The notes beneath the pieces are model-generated. The model did not search any database. It was not told the origin of the DNA and was given only the letters and a program-made list of their open reading frames with translations. A DNA stretch of 64,000 bases from Siderastrea siderea. Its lineage: Eukaryota > Cnidaria > Anthozoa > Scleractinia > Rhizangiidae. Where the stretch lies: assembly GCA_964030785.1 (NCBI GenBank), contig OZ034967.1:69295913-69359912 (forward strand), in the 5' to 3' direction. Shown here piece after piece: positions 11,940 to 21,505 of this stretch. The stretch's first letter is position 1. Every line of letters starts with the position of its first letter. The translations under genes and the position numbers were made by a program.

Positions 11940-12112
11940 TTTCAATTGACCAGCTCCCAGTTGGCTTGATAGCTCAGTTGGTTAGGGCGCTGCACCGGTA
12001 TCGCAGAGGTCATGGGTTTGATTCCCGTTCAAGCCTGAATTTTTCAGGTTACTTCTTTTCAAGCGCTTAGGTTGGAACAACTTCACTGCGATGATCTACA
12101 TATAATTCTATC
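11940..12112 (+). mobile_element. tRNA-derived SINE, plus-strand copy
   Basis: tRNA-like head 11963-12035 (73 nt) folds as a cloverleaf. The acceptor stem GGCTTGA/TCAAGCC is perfect, and the anticodon stem CTGC/GCAG has loop CCGGTAT, which would give anticodon GGT (Thr) but with C rather than T at position 33. The tail is the same as in copies a-c. The unusual loop, the SINE tail and the context argue against a functional tRNA. Confidence 0.8.
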
Positions 12113-12490
12113 TTCATAATTCTATATTCATGTTCATATTATATGTCAGAAACCAAATTTTAAGCCATCAATAACAGCCTGGTGTACACTATTTACCTTG
12201 ATTTCATTGTGCAATAAAAACAGTGATTTGAAGGTTAGTCACTGCTAAGGCATAAATTTATCATGCACAAAGGCCTTATTTTGTTCTCAAACTAACCCAG
12301 TCATGTGTTCCTGTCAGTTACAAACAAATGAATTCATTAATGGGTATTTTTTTTTGCAATAAGTGGCTCTTGAAATAAACAATTCAAAGTGAAACTTGAT
12401 CTGATATTCCATAATAGTTAATGTGTGACTTCCAGCCTCAGGACAGGGTGAGAGTTTGACTGACTTCGATTTGCATCGTTGCACAACCTT

Positions 12491-12898
12491 TTAAGGACGG
12501 TGCCTCCTAATACAGATGTACTTTTGCAAAGGTTATGACTATGAAGAAAAAGTAGATCTTAGCAAGGGCTATTGGAATCCAGACAGAAAAATGTGGGTAA
12601 CTGTGCATTTTTCAGAGATAACTAAGCAGCCATAATTCTAAAAAAGCATTAAAATACAAAGAATGTATGGCAATTTCTTTCCAAACTTAAGCTCTATTAT
12701 CTCTGAAAATTGAATGGCTACCCCCAATTTTCTTTTTGGATTCTGATAGCCCTTGCTAAGATCTGCTTTTTCCACATAGTCGTAAACCGTGCAAAAATAT
12801 TGTTGTATTAGTGGGCAATTTCCTTAAGAAATCTGAATATACATGTACCAAGATCCGCAGAACGTATGGGCAGTAACAAAAGGAAGCATCGTCCTTAA
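12491..12898. mobile_element. 408-bp TTAA-ended MITE (right arm)
   Basis: Mirror copy of 10551-10957, in the opposite arm of the foldback. Both ends read TTAAGGACGRTGC inward. Confidence 0.8.
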
Positions 12899-13411
12899 GA
12901 ATATGTAAATACCAGGCCTGGTATTTCAATGCATAAATGTATTTCAATGCATAAATGTTGAGTTCTCTCAACATTTATGCATTGAAAAAAAATGGGCAGC
13001 GAAGAGAAAAGAGAATAAAAATAAAGAGATGTAACAATAAAGAAATGTAACTGACTGTTACAGCCAGATTATGCAAATTGTAAACCTGTCAAATTCCTAC
13101 TCCAGCTGGGTGACAGAAGCCATTTATTAGTTTGTTATTGACAGGAATGCATGACCAGGTTTGAGTAACCAATGATTCGGTATACAGGGCTGTCATTAAG
13201 CTTTGAGTCACCTGTTACCTTGAACTTCACACCCACAACAAACTTGTAAGTAAATTGTAAGGACAAGAAACTGAGTTCACCCATAACATTGAGGTCCCAT
13301 CATGAATACTCAGCCATAACAGGTGTTACGGTTTACGGCCCTTAATGACAGCCCTGGGTATACACTGATCACACTAATAGATGTTACCTGTCTGTCTGAC
13401 AGAAACAGATG

Positions 13412-13545
13412 AGCTGCACCGGTACCGCAGAGGTCATGGGTTCGATTCCCATTCAAGCCTGAATTTTTGCAGGTTTCTTCTTTTCAACCGCTTAGGTTGG
13501 AACACCTTCACTGCGATGATCTACATATAATTCTGACATATAACA
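13412..13545 (+). mobile_element. 5'-truncated tRNA-derived SINE
   Basis: Begins at GAGCTGCACCGGTACCGCAG, that is, in the anticodon arm, directly at the outer edge of the foldback arm, and continues through the B box and tail to the GATGATCTACATATAATTCT end. Confidence 0.75.
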
Positions 13546-13647
13546 TGTTAGCTGCATCTCTGTTACATGAATGCTGTGTTTGAAAAATGATCAATATAAG
13601 GCCGATTTGCTTAAAAATGCACAGAGGACCCTTATTCCACAAAAAAT

Positions 13648-13735
13648 ATCAACTTAAGCAGCTGATAAAACAACCTGAAGAAAATTTCTCGCCTGAAGTT
13701 TTTTCAGGTTGTTCTTTTATCAGCTGCATAAGTTG
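13648..13735. repeat. Hairpin CAACTTAAGCAGCTGATAAA
   Basis: CAACTTAAGCAGCTGATAAA with CAACCTGAA faces TTCAGGTTG with TTTATCAGCTGCATAAGTTG. The layout (CCTGAA/TTCAGG hairpin, then an AACTGTGATG tail) resembles the SINE tail and may be a relic of a related SINE. Confidence 0.6.
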
Positions 13736-13920
13736 ATATCATTAACTGTGATGGTCATTTTCATTTCATAGTTTAGTACCACTTGCCTTTTTGACAAGTT
13801 TTAGTGAAGATACTTTCTTATCATTGCTTTGGCTCAAAGAATAAAATAGTCTATCAGCTCTTTTCATGTACATGTATTTAAACATTTCATTGAAGGGGAA
13901 TCCTTCAAATTACCTTTTAG

Positions 13921-13995
13921 GTGATTTCTGATTATAAAAAGGAAATGCGGGATGCCATAAAAGCTGATTCCCTGAAGTTGTTGCAAACAGGGCTT
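13921..13995 (+). CDS. Possible internal exon inside the CACTG element
   Basis: A 25-codon open segment between an acceptor (CCTTTTAG/G) and a donor (CTT/GTAAGT), phase 0 at both ends. It reads VISDYKKEMRDAIKADSLKL and onward, charged and helical in character. It joins in frame to 14537-14725. I do not recognise the protein. It could be a remnant of the element's own gene or a captured host exon; upstream exons were not found. Confidence 0.4.
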
Positions 13996-14536
13996 GTAAG
14001 TATTCATTTATTAATTTATTACTCGTTAATATACGTAACAGTAAGTTTTCTGAAAATTAGTTTTAGGATTACTTGAAAAAAAGTTTTAACCATTGCCTTA
14101 AAAGCTCAATGCCAGCCTTTAAGTGTGTTGGATGCATGTCACAACACCATTTCTCTGCAGACAATTCATCACAGTCAAACTACTCAGCATGTGACCATTT
14201 GCCTGACACTACATAATAAACCAATCAACAGTTATTTGAAATTATGGTTCTGGATATCATTGGAATATTACAATAGGCTATGCAAAATTGAAATTTTGAT
14301 CCCATTAATAAAATCTATCTGTTATTAGTGAAAGTCATTCCTAAATAAATATACGAATGTGCTGAATATCTTGAATGTAATTCAGTTTGGTGTGTACTAA
14401 TTAATAACCATGTAGTGAATTCAATGTGCAAGAAAATGCAGGTTTTGACAGGGTGTCTGTATTAAGCGGGTACTATATTTATTAATTAGGCTAGTGTCTG
14501 TGCTTATGGTTACTGTTAATCACATTTCTCTTCCAG

Positions 14537-14725
14537 GTTCAAAGAGACCAAGAAATGATGATTGCCCTCCACTTTTCAAAAGAGAGACAGGTTTCCTCTG
14601 TCACATTAAAAAGACTGAAACCATTGTGCAAGGATCACTGCATTCCTTGCATGCCAGGGACGCCTAAACAAGACCTACTGAGTTCCCTAGGACAGGTTCT
14701 GTTTGAGAAATGTAGTAAAATGTAA
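14537..14725 (+). CDS. Possible terminal exon inside the CACTG element
   Basis: Follows a clean acceptor (CTCTTCCAG/G). The 62-codon frame begins VQRDQEMMIALHFSKERQVS, has a Cys/His cluster (CKDHCIPCMP) and ends with TAA after FEKCSKM. It is in phase with 13921-13995. The CxxxCxxC arrangement could bind zinc, but the family is unknown. Confidence 0.4.
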   Translation, partial: VQRDQEMMIALHFSKERQVSSVTLKRLKPLCKDHCIPCMPGTPKQDLLSSLGQVLFEKCSKM

Positions 14726-15320
14726 AAACAATGAAGAACTTACCACCTATGATAACCTCGTAACTATTGATTTACCTACCGGTACTAATTTGTCATGTGC
14801 AATTGAACTTTGCTTACACGTAACAAATATTATAAAAACCAGGGTTCAAATAAGATACAATTTAACAGCATTCATAAGTCGACCTTACACAATATACACA
14901 TACATTTCGGTTGATGAGACTGATTCTTCTCCGATGGGTGTACTACTTTGGGTGCATAAACCATCACCGAATACCACTCCACAATGTACTGAGTACCAAA
15001 TTCTAAAGTTGCAAATACTAAAACGAATGCTGTGTCTGTGAGCCCCAAGTTGTAAGCACTGGTCCACTTAACCAGGAAAATATGGTACAAGACAACAATT
15101 CGATCAAATCTAGTTCAATGAATTTTTCTTTTGTTTTGTGAAAGTTGATGTTGTAGAATATGATGTCGGCATCTACATAACAAAACTTAGAAATATGCCA
15201 GAATCAAATACATGTATCTTGACACTTTAAGACGGATTCAGCTCAGCATTCGAGCAATAAGTGCAAGAATTATTTACTAATACTCATAGCAAGGTAACAT
15301 TTTGGAGTAATATATCAAAC
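14726..15320. other. Non-coding interior of the CACTG element
   Basis: A plus frame at 14703-15041 overlaps two minus frames. None has a recognisable domain. Confidence 0.45.
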
Positions 15321-15446
15321 ACGAGAAAGAGTGTTTCATCAGGATATCCAAACCCCGAGAAGTGGGTTGAAAAAACGAGGCGCAGCCGAGTTTTTTTTGA
15401 CCGACTTCGAGGTGTTTGGATACCTGATGAAACACTCTTTCGAGTT
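15321..15446. mobile_element. 126-bp palindromic MITE
   Basis: GAGAAAGAGTGTTTCATCAG with ATCCAAACCCCGAG on the left faces CGAGGTGTTTGGATACCTGA with TGAAACACTCTTTCGAG on the right, across a short centre with a T8 run. Confidence 0.8.
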
Positions 15447-15789
15447 ATTGAGATGGCTTCTCAAACCATTCATAATTCTTGGAGGACCATTGGGTTGCAT
15501 CATCACTGATTTATGCTTTTCACCTGACAACGTTTTTTCAATTGGGTGTATATAACAAATTGTAAGAATGATTAATACAAATGTGTAGTATCTTTTAAAA
15601 TAACTTAATGGGTCAGAAACAACAATTATTACCATTTGAATCGAAACACAAGGATATTTATACATTTAACAAACCTATATTGATGTGAAAATATTTTGAA
15701 AGCACATAGGTCAAATTAATTTTTATTGAATTGGGCAGAATGAAACAATAAAGTTTTTGTGTATTTTTATTACACATTTTTATTTACTG
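15447..15789. other. AT-rich spacer before the minisatellite
   Basis: No gene or repeat structure recognised. The minus-strand frame over 15339-15665 runs through the palindrome and has no domain. Confidence 0.45.
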
Positions 15790-16880
15790 AGGACTGTATA
15801 AGTTATTTACAGGATCTTGACAGCCCTCCCTTTTAATTGCAATTTACGTGGTATTTGCAGGATCTTGACAGCCCCCTTTTTTAATTTACGGGGTATTTAC
15901 AGGATCTTGACAGCCCCTCTTTTTCAATTTACATGATATTTACAGGGTATTGACAGCCCCCCTTTTTCGATTTACATGACATTTACAGGATCTCGAGAGC
16001 CCCTCTTTTTCAATTTACATGATATTTACAGGATATCGATAGCCCCCCTTTTTCGATTTACATGATATTTACAGGATATCAACAGCCCCCCTTTTTCAAT
16101 TTACGTGGTATTTACAGGATCTAGGCAGCCTCCCTTTATTAGTTTACGCGGTATTTACAGGATCTCGACAGCCCCCCTTTTTCGATTTACATGATATTTA
16201 CAGGATCTCGAGAGCCACTCTTTTTTAATTTACATGATATTTACAGGATCTCGACAGCCCCCCTTTTTCGATTTACATGATATTTACAGGATCTCGAGAG
16301 CCCCTCTTTTTTAATTTACATGATATTTACAGGATATCGACAGCCCCCCTTTTTCGATTTACATGATATTTACAGGATATCAACAGCCCCCCTTTTTCAA
16401 TTTACATGGTATTTACAGGGTCTCGACAGCCCCCCTTTTTCAATTTACGTGGTATTTACAGGATCTCGACAGCCCCCTTTTTTTCAATTTACGTGGTATT
16501 TACAATGTTATTTACAGGATCTTGACAGCCCCTCTTTTTTAATTTACATGATATTTACAGAATCTCGACAGCACCCCTTTTTCGATTTACATGATATTTA
16601 CAGGATCTCGAGGGCCCCTCTTTTTTAATTTACATGATATTTACAGGATATCGACAGCCCCTCTTTTTCGATTTACATGATATTTACAGGATATCAACAG
16701 CCCCCCTTTTTCAATTTACATGGTATTTACAAGGTCTCGACAGCCCCCCTTTTTCAATTTACGTGGTATTTACAGGATCTCGACAGCCCCCTTTTTTCAA
16801 TTTACGTGGTATTTACAATGTTTTTTACAGGATCTTGACAGCCCCCCTTTTTTAATTTACATGTTATTTACATGATCTGT
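15790..16880 (+). repeat. 43-bp minisatellite, about 25 units, right subterminal array
   Basis: The unit is approximately TTTACAGGATCTCGACAGCC, then a C/T tract CCCCTTTTTC and ATTTACATGATA. Successive starts such as 16321 and 16364 are 43 bp apart. Variants (TCGACAG, TCGAGAG, TCAACAG, TTGACAG; CATGATAT or CGTGGTAT) are ordered, and a block of about 314 bp beginning at 16320 recurs at 16634, so there is higher-order repetition. It holds the TTTACA/TGTAAA subterminal motif of the enclosing element. Confidence 0.85.
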
Positions 16881-17085
16881 GTTCTTTTGCCTTACAACAT
16901 TTACAGTATCTTTCTTTATATTTACATGTTTCAATGCCGAAATTTACATGTTATTTACAGTATCTTTTGAGAACATGTAAAAGTCCAAAAATCATGTAAA
17001 TTTACTTTTTACAGTATCTTTTTACCCTTTTACATGTTATTTACATGTTATTTACATAGTATGTAAATTTTCAACTTTTCCAGTG
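16881..17085 (+). repeat. Right subterminal region and terminal inverted repeat of the CACTG element
   Basis: Dense TTTACATG and TTTACAGTATC motifs lead into the 24-bp terminal inverted repeat (17062-17085) ending CCAGTG, with TTG outside. Confidence 0.75.
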
Positions 17086-17601
17086 TTGGGGGCGTATTGG
17101 CACGCGAATGTAAAATTAACAACAGACAAACAAACAAACTATTAAATTAACCATATATCCCCAGTCAGGTTAAATCTGTAAATACCTTTATTAGACGGAC
17201 AAGTACTTTACGGAAAGAAAAAACATTGTGGCTTGTCAATAACATACCTAACAACTTAGAATAATCTCTCCCTTCGTAGCTTTGCATTATTTTAGCTAAA
17301 AATATATTTTGTGGAAAACAATTTATTTTATTAGCAGACTAATTTTTCGCCGTTTCCCACGACTGAAACGAACAACCCTGTCACTTTTTCCATCGATCGA
17401 GAATATTTGTTTCCCAGAACAGTTGCCGTTTGTCATGTCGGAGTCATGAAGGTAAGCTCGTCCAATATATATATATTTTTTCTTAACAGTTCATACCTCT
17501 TGTTTAGTTAATAAGGACTGTACAGCGTAAAAGACAATGACATTGATGTTTGAACGAGCATGGACGTTACTCGGTTAACAACTTTTACGTGATTCATTTA
17601 G
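17086..17601 (+). promoter_or_regulatory. Putative 5' region of the DDE gene, with a possible non-coding exon ending at 17451
   Basis: Lies between the nested CACTG element and the first coding exon. A donor-like GAAG/GTAAGC at 17451/17452 and an acceptor-like CATTTAG/G at 17601 would splice a leader exon to 17602. An ATG at 17435 is followed by TGA within five codons. No TATA box is convincing. Confidence 0.4.
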
Positions 17602-17655
17602 GTGTTTGTCACTTTATGACTATCAGTTCAAACGGGGAACCGAAAGTACTTTGTT

Positions 17656-17839
17656 ATGGCAAAGTGTGGATTTTCGAAGTTTGTTGGCGACTCTTGTGGT
17701 CAAAGTGCGTCATCTAATGTCACAGCCGAATGCATTACGCTTTTGGAGTGCGATAAAGACATAAAGCCGCATTTGAGAGTTTTCAAAGTGATCGACGCCG
17801 CGCTTGGAAACGAGATCCAATTGATCTTTGCAAGAGCCG
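17656..17839 (+). CDS. DDE gene exon 1 (start codon exon)
   Basis: ATG at 17656 opens MAKCGFSKFVGDSCG. The exon begins at 17602 after an acceptor, so 54 nt are 5' UTR. It ends at GCC G/GTAATT in phase 1. Several Cys residues are present and no domain is assignable. The joined codon at the next exon is Gly. An upstream in-frame start cannot be excluded. Confidence 0.7.
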
Positions 17840-18154
17840 GTAATTATAACGGAATAACTATTTAGAATTTTTTGTTAACATAGCAATAATAATAAAAATG
17901 AATTACTTGTTTTCTTTTCTTCGTATTGGGGAATGTGTCGCGTTATAGTTTCGAGATCCCTTTGGGAGGGGGAGAGGGAAGAAGCTGCTGGAACCTGGGC
18001 CCTTTTTAGGGCTCCAAACCCCGGTATCGATATTTTAAAGCTTCCTCTTGTAAAGAGTTGCTCATCTATTATCTGTCTGAACAAATGAACAAAGAACTGG
18101 ACCCCTTGCCAACTATTTTTATTTGTAATAATAGTGTTAAAATACTTTCCATAG

Positions 18155-18372
18155 GTGTATTTGAATTGACTGATGAACACGAGCGCGTGACAATCTGTCC
18201 TTGCCATCGTCACAGTTACGGAATACGTTGGAGGTGTAACAAGACGCGTTGTTGCATTCAGGAGGAATTCAGTGGACATTCATCACAGCCACCTAAGGGG
18301 AGTCGTGGTGTTACCCTAGCTCAAGCTAAAGCCGTATATGCGAAACAGGAAAAGTTGTTCATATTGGTTCGC
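18155..18372 (+). CDS. DDE gene exon 2, Cys/His cluster, frameshifted
   Basis: Acceptor TTTCCATAG/G and donor TCGC/GTAAGT. The exon codes for GVFELTDEHERVTICPCHRH and a following RCNKTRCC cluster. From about 18344 the family-like continuation (KVVHIGS) is found only one frame over, as if one A were missing from the AAAC run at 18343-18346. With that change the exon ends in phase 1 and reads directly into the CPLCRQ motif of exon 3; without it exon 3 would hit a stop. Confidence 0.75.
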
Positions 18373-18443
18373 GTAAGTTCTTAACATATAATTTGAAGAA
18401 TGCTAACAACAGGGTTAGTAACACCTCACGCTGTCTTTGTCGC

Positions 18444-18488
<45 letters not shown>
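18444..18488 (+). repeat. ATC microsatellite in intron 2
   Basis: About fifteen uninterrupted ATC units. On the other strand it gives a run of ATG codons, which explains a poly-Met frame. Confidence 0.9.
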
Positions 18489-18632
18489 TGCAATGAGAAT
18501 GCCAGGGCTAGCGAGAATAGATAGGTTGCTAACCGAAATGCCTTGACATGTAACAGAATTGATGCCGGTTCTTGAATTTAGAAAAAAAAAACCCTTTAAA
18601 ATAACCATTTTTTTCTTCATTTAATTATCTAG

Positions 18633-18934
18633 CAATATGCCCACTGTGCAGGCAAAAAATAAGTCAGATAGCAAAAGCTGCTAACGAAAACAGTGAGAAC
18701 CAGGAAGTGTATGATGATGAGGAGGAAGAACCCGGAGCAGATGGAAATGAAAAGGAAGAGGAAGACAATGAAAAGGATGAAGTGGAGAAAGAAGAGAATG
18801 AGCAAAAGAATCGTTTTCCTGAGGAAGAAATTTCTTATCTTCAAAAAAAGCTCGATGAAATGGATCTGCAAGCAATCCCTGTCCAAACAGAGTCCGGGTT
18901 GGAAGAGTCAGTAGCTGAATACCAAGGAAGCACG
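18633..18934 (+). CDS. DDE gene exon 3, CPLC motif and acidic linker
   Basis: Acceptor AATTATCTAG/C, donor ACG/GTAAGC. Starts with the CPLCRQKISQIAKAANE region, then a 40-residue Glu/Asp/Lys tract and a short helix (EEEISYLQKKLDEMDLQAIP). Phase 1 in, phase 0 out. The minus-strand frames over it are shadows of the acidic tract. Confidence 0.8.
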
Positions 18935-19018
18935 GTAAGCCATGTATGCCTCATTGGTTAACTGATACGTCATCTGCACGCTGATGTTTAGCAACAAAAC
19001 GCTATAAAAAACTCCGTG

Positions 19019-19449
19019 CTTACCGTTTTTACTCGAATAACCGCCTCCCTCGAATAAGCGCCGCATTTGGGACAAAAAGTTAATAAGCGCTGCGGTCCCG
19101 ATGCGGCGCTTATTTGAGGAATTTCGTTGAGCTAAAACACAGCTACTTAGCAACTATAAGCAGCATTGGAAATTTCTTTTTATCAAAGCGATGTTGTAGA
19201 AAGGGACTGAGATCGTAGCTGAGTGAGGACACCATTTATAAAGTAATTTAAAAGTGGCGGAAGGGACGAATAATGACAATCAAAAGACACTTTAAATAGT
19301 TTCTGTAAAATTTTCGCACAGATAAAAAGGAAAGATTTCTTTGTCGCGTCCAGTTTATGTTAAATAAGAGCCGCCTTCGGCTAAGCGCCGTATTTGAGGC
19401 GCGAAAAATTAAATAAGCGCCGGGGTGCTCTTTCGAGTAAATACGGTAG
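19019..19449. mobile_element. 431-bp MITE in intron 3, TACCGT..TTTACTCGAATAA ends
   Basis: Starts TACCGTTTTTACTCGAATAA and ends CGAGTAAATACGGTA. Inside are AATAAGCGCCGC-type repeats in both orientations. It lies wholly in intron 3, so it does not break the coding exons. Confidence 0.7.
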
Positions 19450-19757
19450 CGAGAAATCAACGAGAAAGCTGTATGACAGTTATTTAATATTTACTTCTAA
19501 AGACGAAAAATTGAGGTTGATTCAGTTTAGTACACGCTGTGTTCGTGCAATAAGCTGTTCAGCTTCCCTTTCAATCGCTCTATCGCAAACTTTCACATTC
19601 GCGTACGTTTAGGTTCTTTCGCGAGCCTGCTGCTGTACTGTTAGGTGGTAAGTTGGTTAAAAGTACCGTACGACTGAATTTAGCCTGTGAAATTCGCCAT
19701 CAAAAAGAGGCGTTCGCTCGTTCTAAGCGATCTGAGATCTTGTTTGCTTACTTATAG

Positions 19758-20780
19758 GTTACTTCCCCTGAGGCACAAGACATGAGTTTTACCCCACATA
19801 GCGATGGTACATCGAATCGCGAGAGCTTGATGGCCGATGCTCTCAGATCGCACATCAAGAGCTATAGGAAAATGAAACTTAACGATTTCATTGAAAGCTG
19901 TGGGTTACCTCCAATAAGCGAGGTAGATATTGATTTATCTTCTGTTTCCGAGCGGTCCAGGAGGCGATATATTGCTGAGACGCGGGTAGGGATAGAGGTG
20001 GTTCTTAGAACATTGTCGCCGAGTCATGCCGCGGAATTGTGGGAGGCACTCACAGCCTCAAACAAGATGCGCGAGGTCTTCAATCTCCCCAAACTTGAAT
20101 TTGACCAGAAGAAGCCTGACAGTGAAAGTAGTGACAAGTACATCAGGGCCCTTGTTGAAGCATATGAGAATGCGTCCAGTAAAAATGTCAAGAAACAGGT
20201 TCTTTCCATCATAGCAGACCTCACCACCCTTGAGGGAATCCGTAAATATATTCCAGGCTTAACTAAATATATGTTTTGTGAAGCAAGAAAGCACCGATTG
20301 ACTTGCGGTCGCGGGGCTCCCGTCGTGCAAAAGGCCATCGTTCGTACTAGATTTGACGTCAATCAGTTGGATCATTTTCTCAATTTTGTAACTAGCCCTT
20401 ACATCGCACAGGACCTGCCATTTGGCGAGCGGTTGCTAAAGTTGTCATCTGGAGAGGTAATTCACACTCCAAACGTCATCAGAGTGTCTGTTAACGAAAG
20501 AATTATCGATCAGTATTTACAGTATTGCAAAGAGTGTGAAATGACCCCGCTCAGCAGAGTTACGCTTCGCCACGTCCTGTCCGCTTGCAGCGCATCAGTG
20601 CGAAAATCCCTTCAAGGGCTTGACTACTTCATTTCAGAAGGAGGCAAGGCCTTTGACGATTTGCTGAAGTTAGTTGACAAGCTTATCGACTGTGGGATCC
20701 AATCAAAATATGCTCATGATCTTCCAAGAGTGCTCAAGTCAGCGAAAAGTTATCTCAAAAGTATGTATGTTATCTCAAAA
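19758..20780 (+). CDS. DDE gene exon 4, largest helical exon
   Basis: Acceptor ACTTATAG/G. Open for 341 codons, phase 0 in. It starts VTSPEAQDMSFTPHSD and reads through MKLNDFIESCGLPP and ending in an AKSYLK region. Two identical donors sit 20 bp apart because TATCTCAAAAGTATGTATGT is tandemly duplicated (20751-20770, 20771-20790). Only the second (after 20780) leaves phase 0, which the next exon needs; the first would shift the frame. Intact and predicted largely alpha-helical; function of this region unknown. Confidence 0.8.
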
Positions 20781-20929
20781 GTATGTATGTTAGCCAACTG
20801 GGCCTTGGCCATTTTTATCTAAGTATCAGGTGATATAATTATTTATACGAAAATTCGTGCGCAAAAGGAGTGTTACCGCAACCAAGAGACAAATTCCTTC
20901 GGTTATAAGCAGTGAGTTGGTTTATAATA

Positions 20930-21170
20930 TCATTCAGTTGAGGCCCTGTTTTGAGTTTTAGGGATAAAAGATAACGGGCAAAATTATTTTAGGGATAAGA
21001 GATAACGTTAAATACTAAAAAGTTACTGGGATAATGGATAAAATAAGATAGTTTTAAGGATAATAAAAATAATTACAACTTCGGTGATTTTAAGGATAAG
21101 GGATAACCGCTCCCTGGTGTCATAAGGATAAGGGATAACCAAACACCCCGGAATGACAAGGCCTCATTAT
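20930..21170. mobile_element. Possible MITE in intron 4 with AGGGATAANNGATAAC repeats
   Basis: Ends look inverted (GAGGCCCTGTTTT near 20941 against AAGGCCTC near 21166). The body has six or so variants of AGGGATAAGGGATAACC. It is entirely intronic. Boundaries approximate. Confidence 0.5.
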
Positions 21171-21505
21171 TGTTCACAGGGCTTTAATTCTGTCTACCGA
21201 CATATATAAGAGAGCTCCTTGTCGGGGGGTAAATGTTGGTTTTAAAAGTAATTGGGTTAAGATCTTAAGAAAAATGTGTATAAGCGTACTGAAACTCCTA
21301 AATATAACGATCTAAAGCACAAATCACATGCGGGTCTACGGCCTTAAAACGCTCATGACATCAGGGTCTGAGGTAGCCCTCCTCGGTGATATGAGCTTTT
21401 TTTCAGGCCAAAAAAAATGATGAAGCTAAGACCGTAGGTTCATTCGCAAACATGCCTTAGTTAATTTTTGTTGTAATGTTTTTGTAATGTTTTTTCTTTA
21501 AACAG

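Larger units (their letters stand above)
10075..13411. repeat. 3.3-kb foldback: long inverted repeat around a SINE cluster
   Basis: Left arm about 10075-11300 and right arm about 12122-13411 are reverse complements over about 1.2-1.3 kb with small differences. The outer ends are CATCTGTTTCTGTCAG and its complement. Each arm carries one copy of a 407/408-bp TTAA-ended MITE. The centre (about 11300-12121) is a cluster of tRNA-derived SINEs in both orientations. No coding region inside. It lies wholly within the CACTG element and may have arisen by inverted duplication. Confidence 0.85.
6836..17085 (+). mobile_element. 10.25-kb CACTG-ended (EnSpm/CACTA-like) element, nested
   Basis: Ends are a perfect 24-bp inverted repeat beginning CACTGGAAAAGTTGAAAATT (6836-6859 and the complement at 17062-17085). 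TTG lies immediately outside on both sides (6833-6835 and 17086-17088), a 3-bp target duplication. Both subterminal regions are packed with the same motif in opposite orientation: TGTAAAT on the left and TTTACA on the right. CACTR ends, 3-bp duplications and dense subterminal repeats are the known signature of the EnSpm/CACTA superfamily. I cannot recognise an EnSpm transposase, so the copy is non-autonomous or its coding part has been replaced. Confidence 0.8.

Noticed and set aside
11963..12035. Functional tRNA-Thr(GGT) gene
   Set aside because: It folds as a cloverleaf but has C at position 33, is part of a SINE with a defined tail, and exists in several copies including truncated ones.
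15790..16880. CRISPR array
   Set aside because: Units are contiguous 43-bp tandem copies without unique spacers, in an animal genome and inside a transposon end.
18444..18620. Poly-Met minus-strand frame
   Set aside because: Reverse reading of the ATC microsatellite in intron 2.
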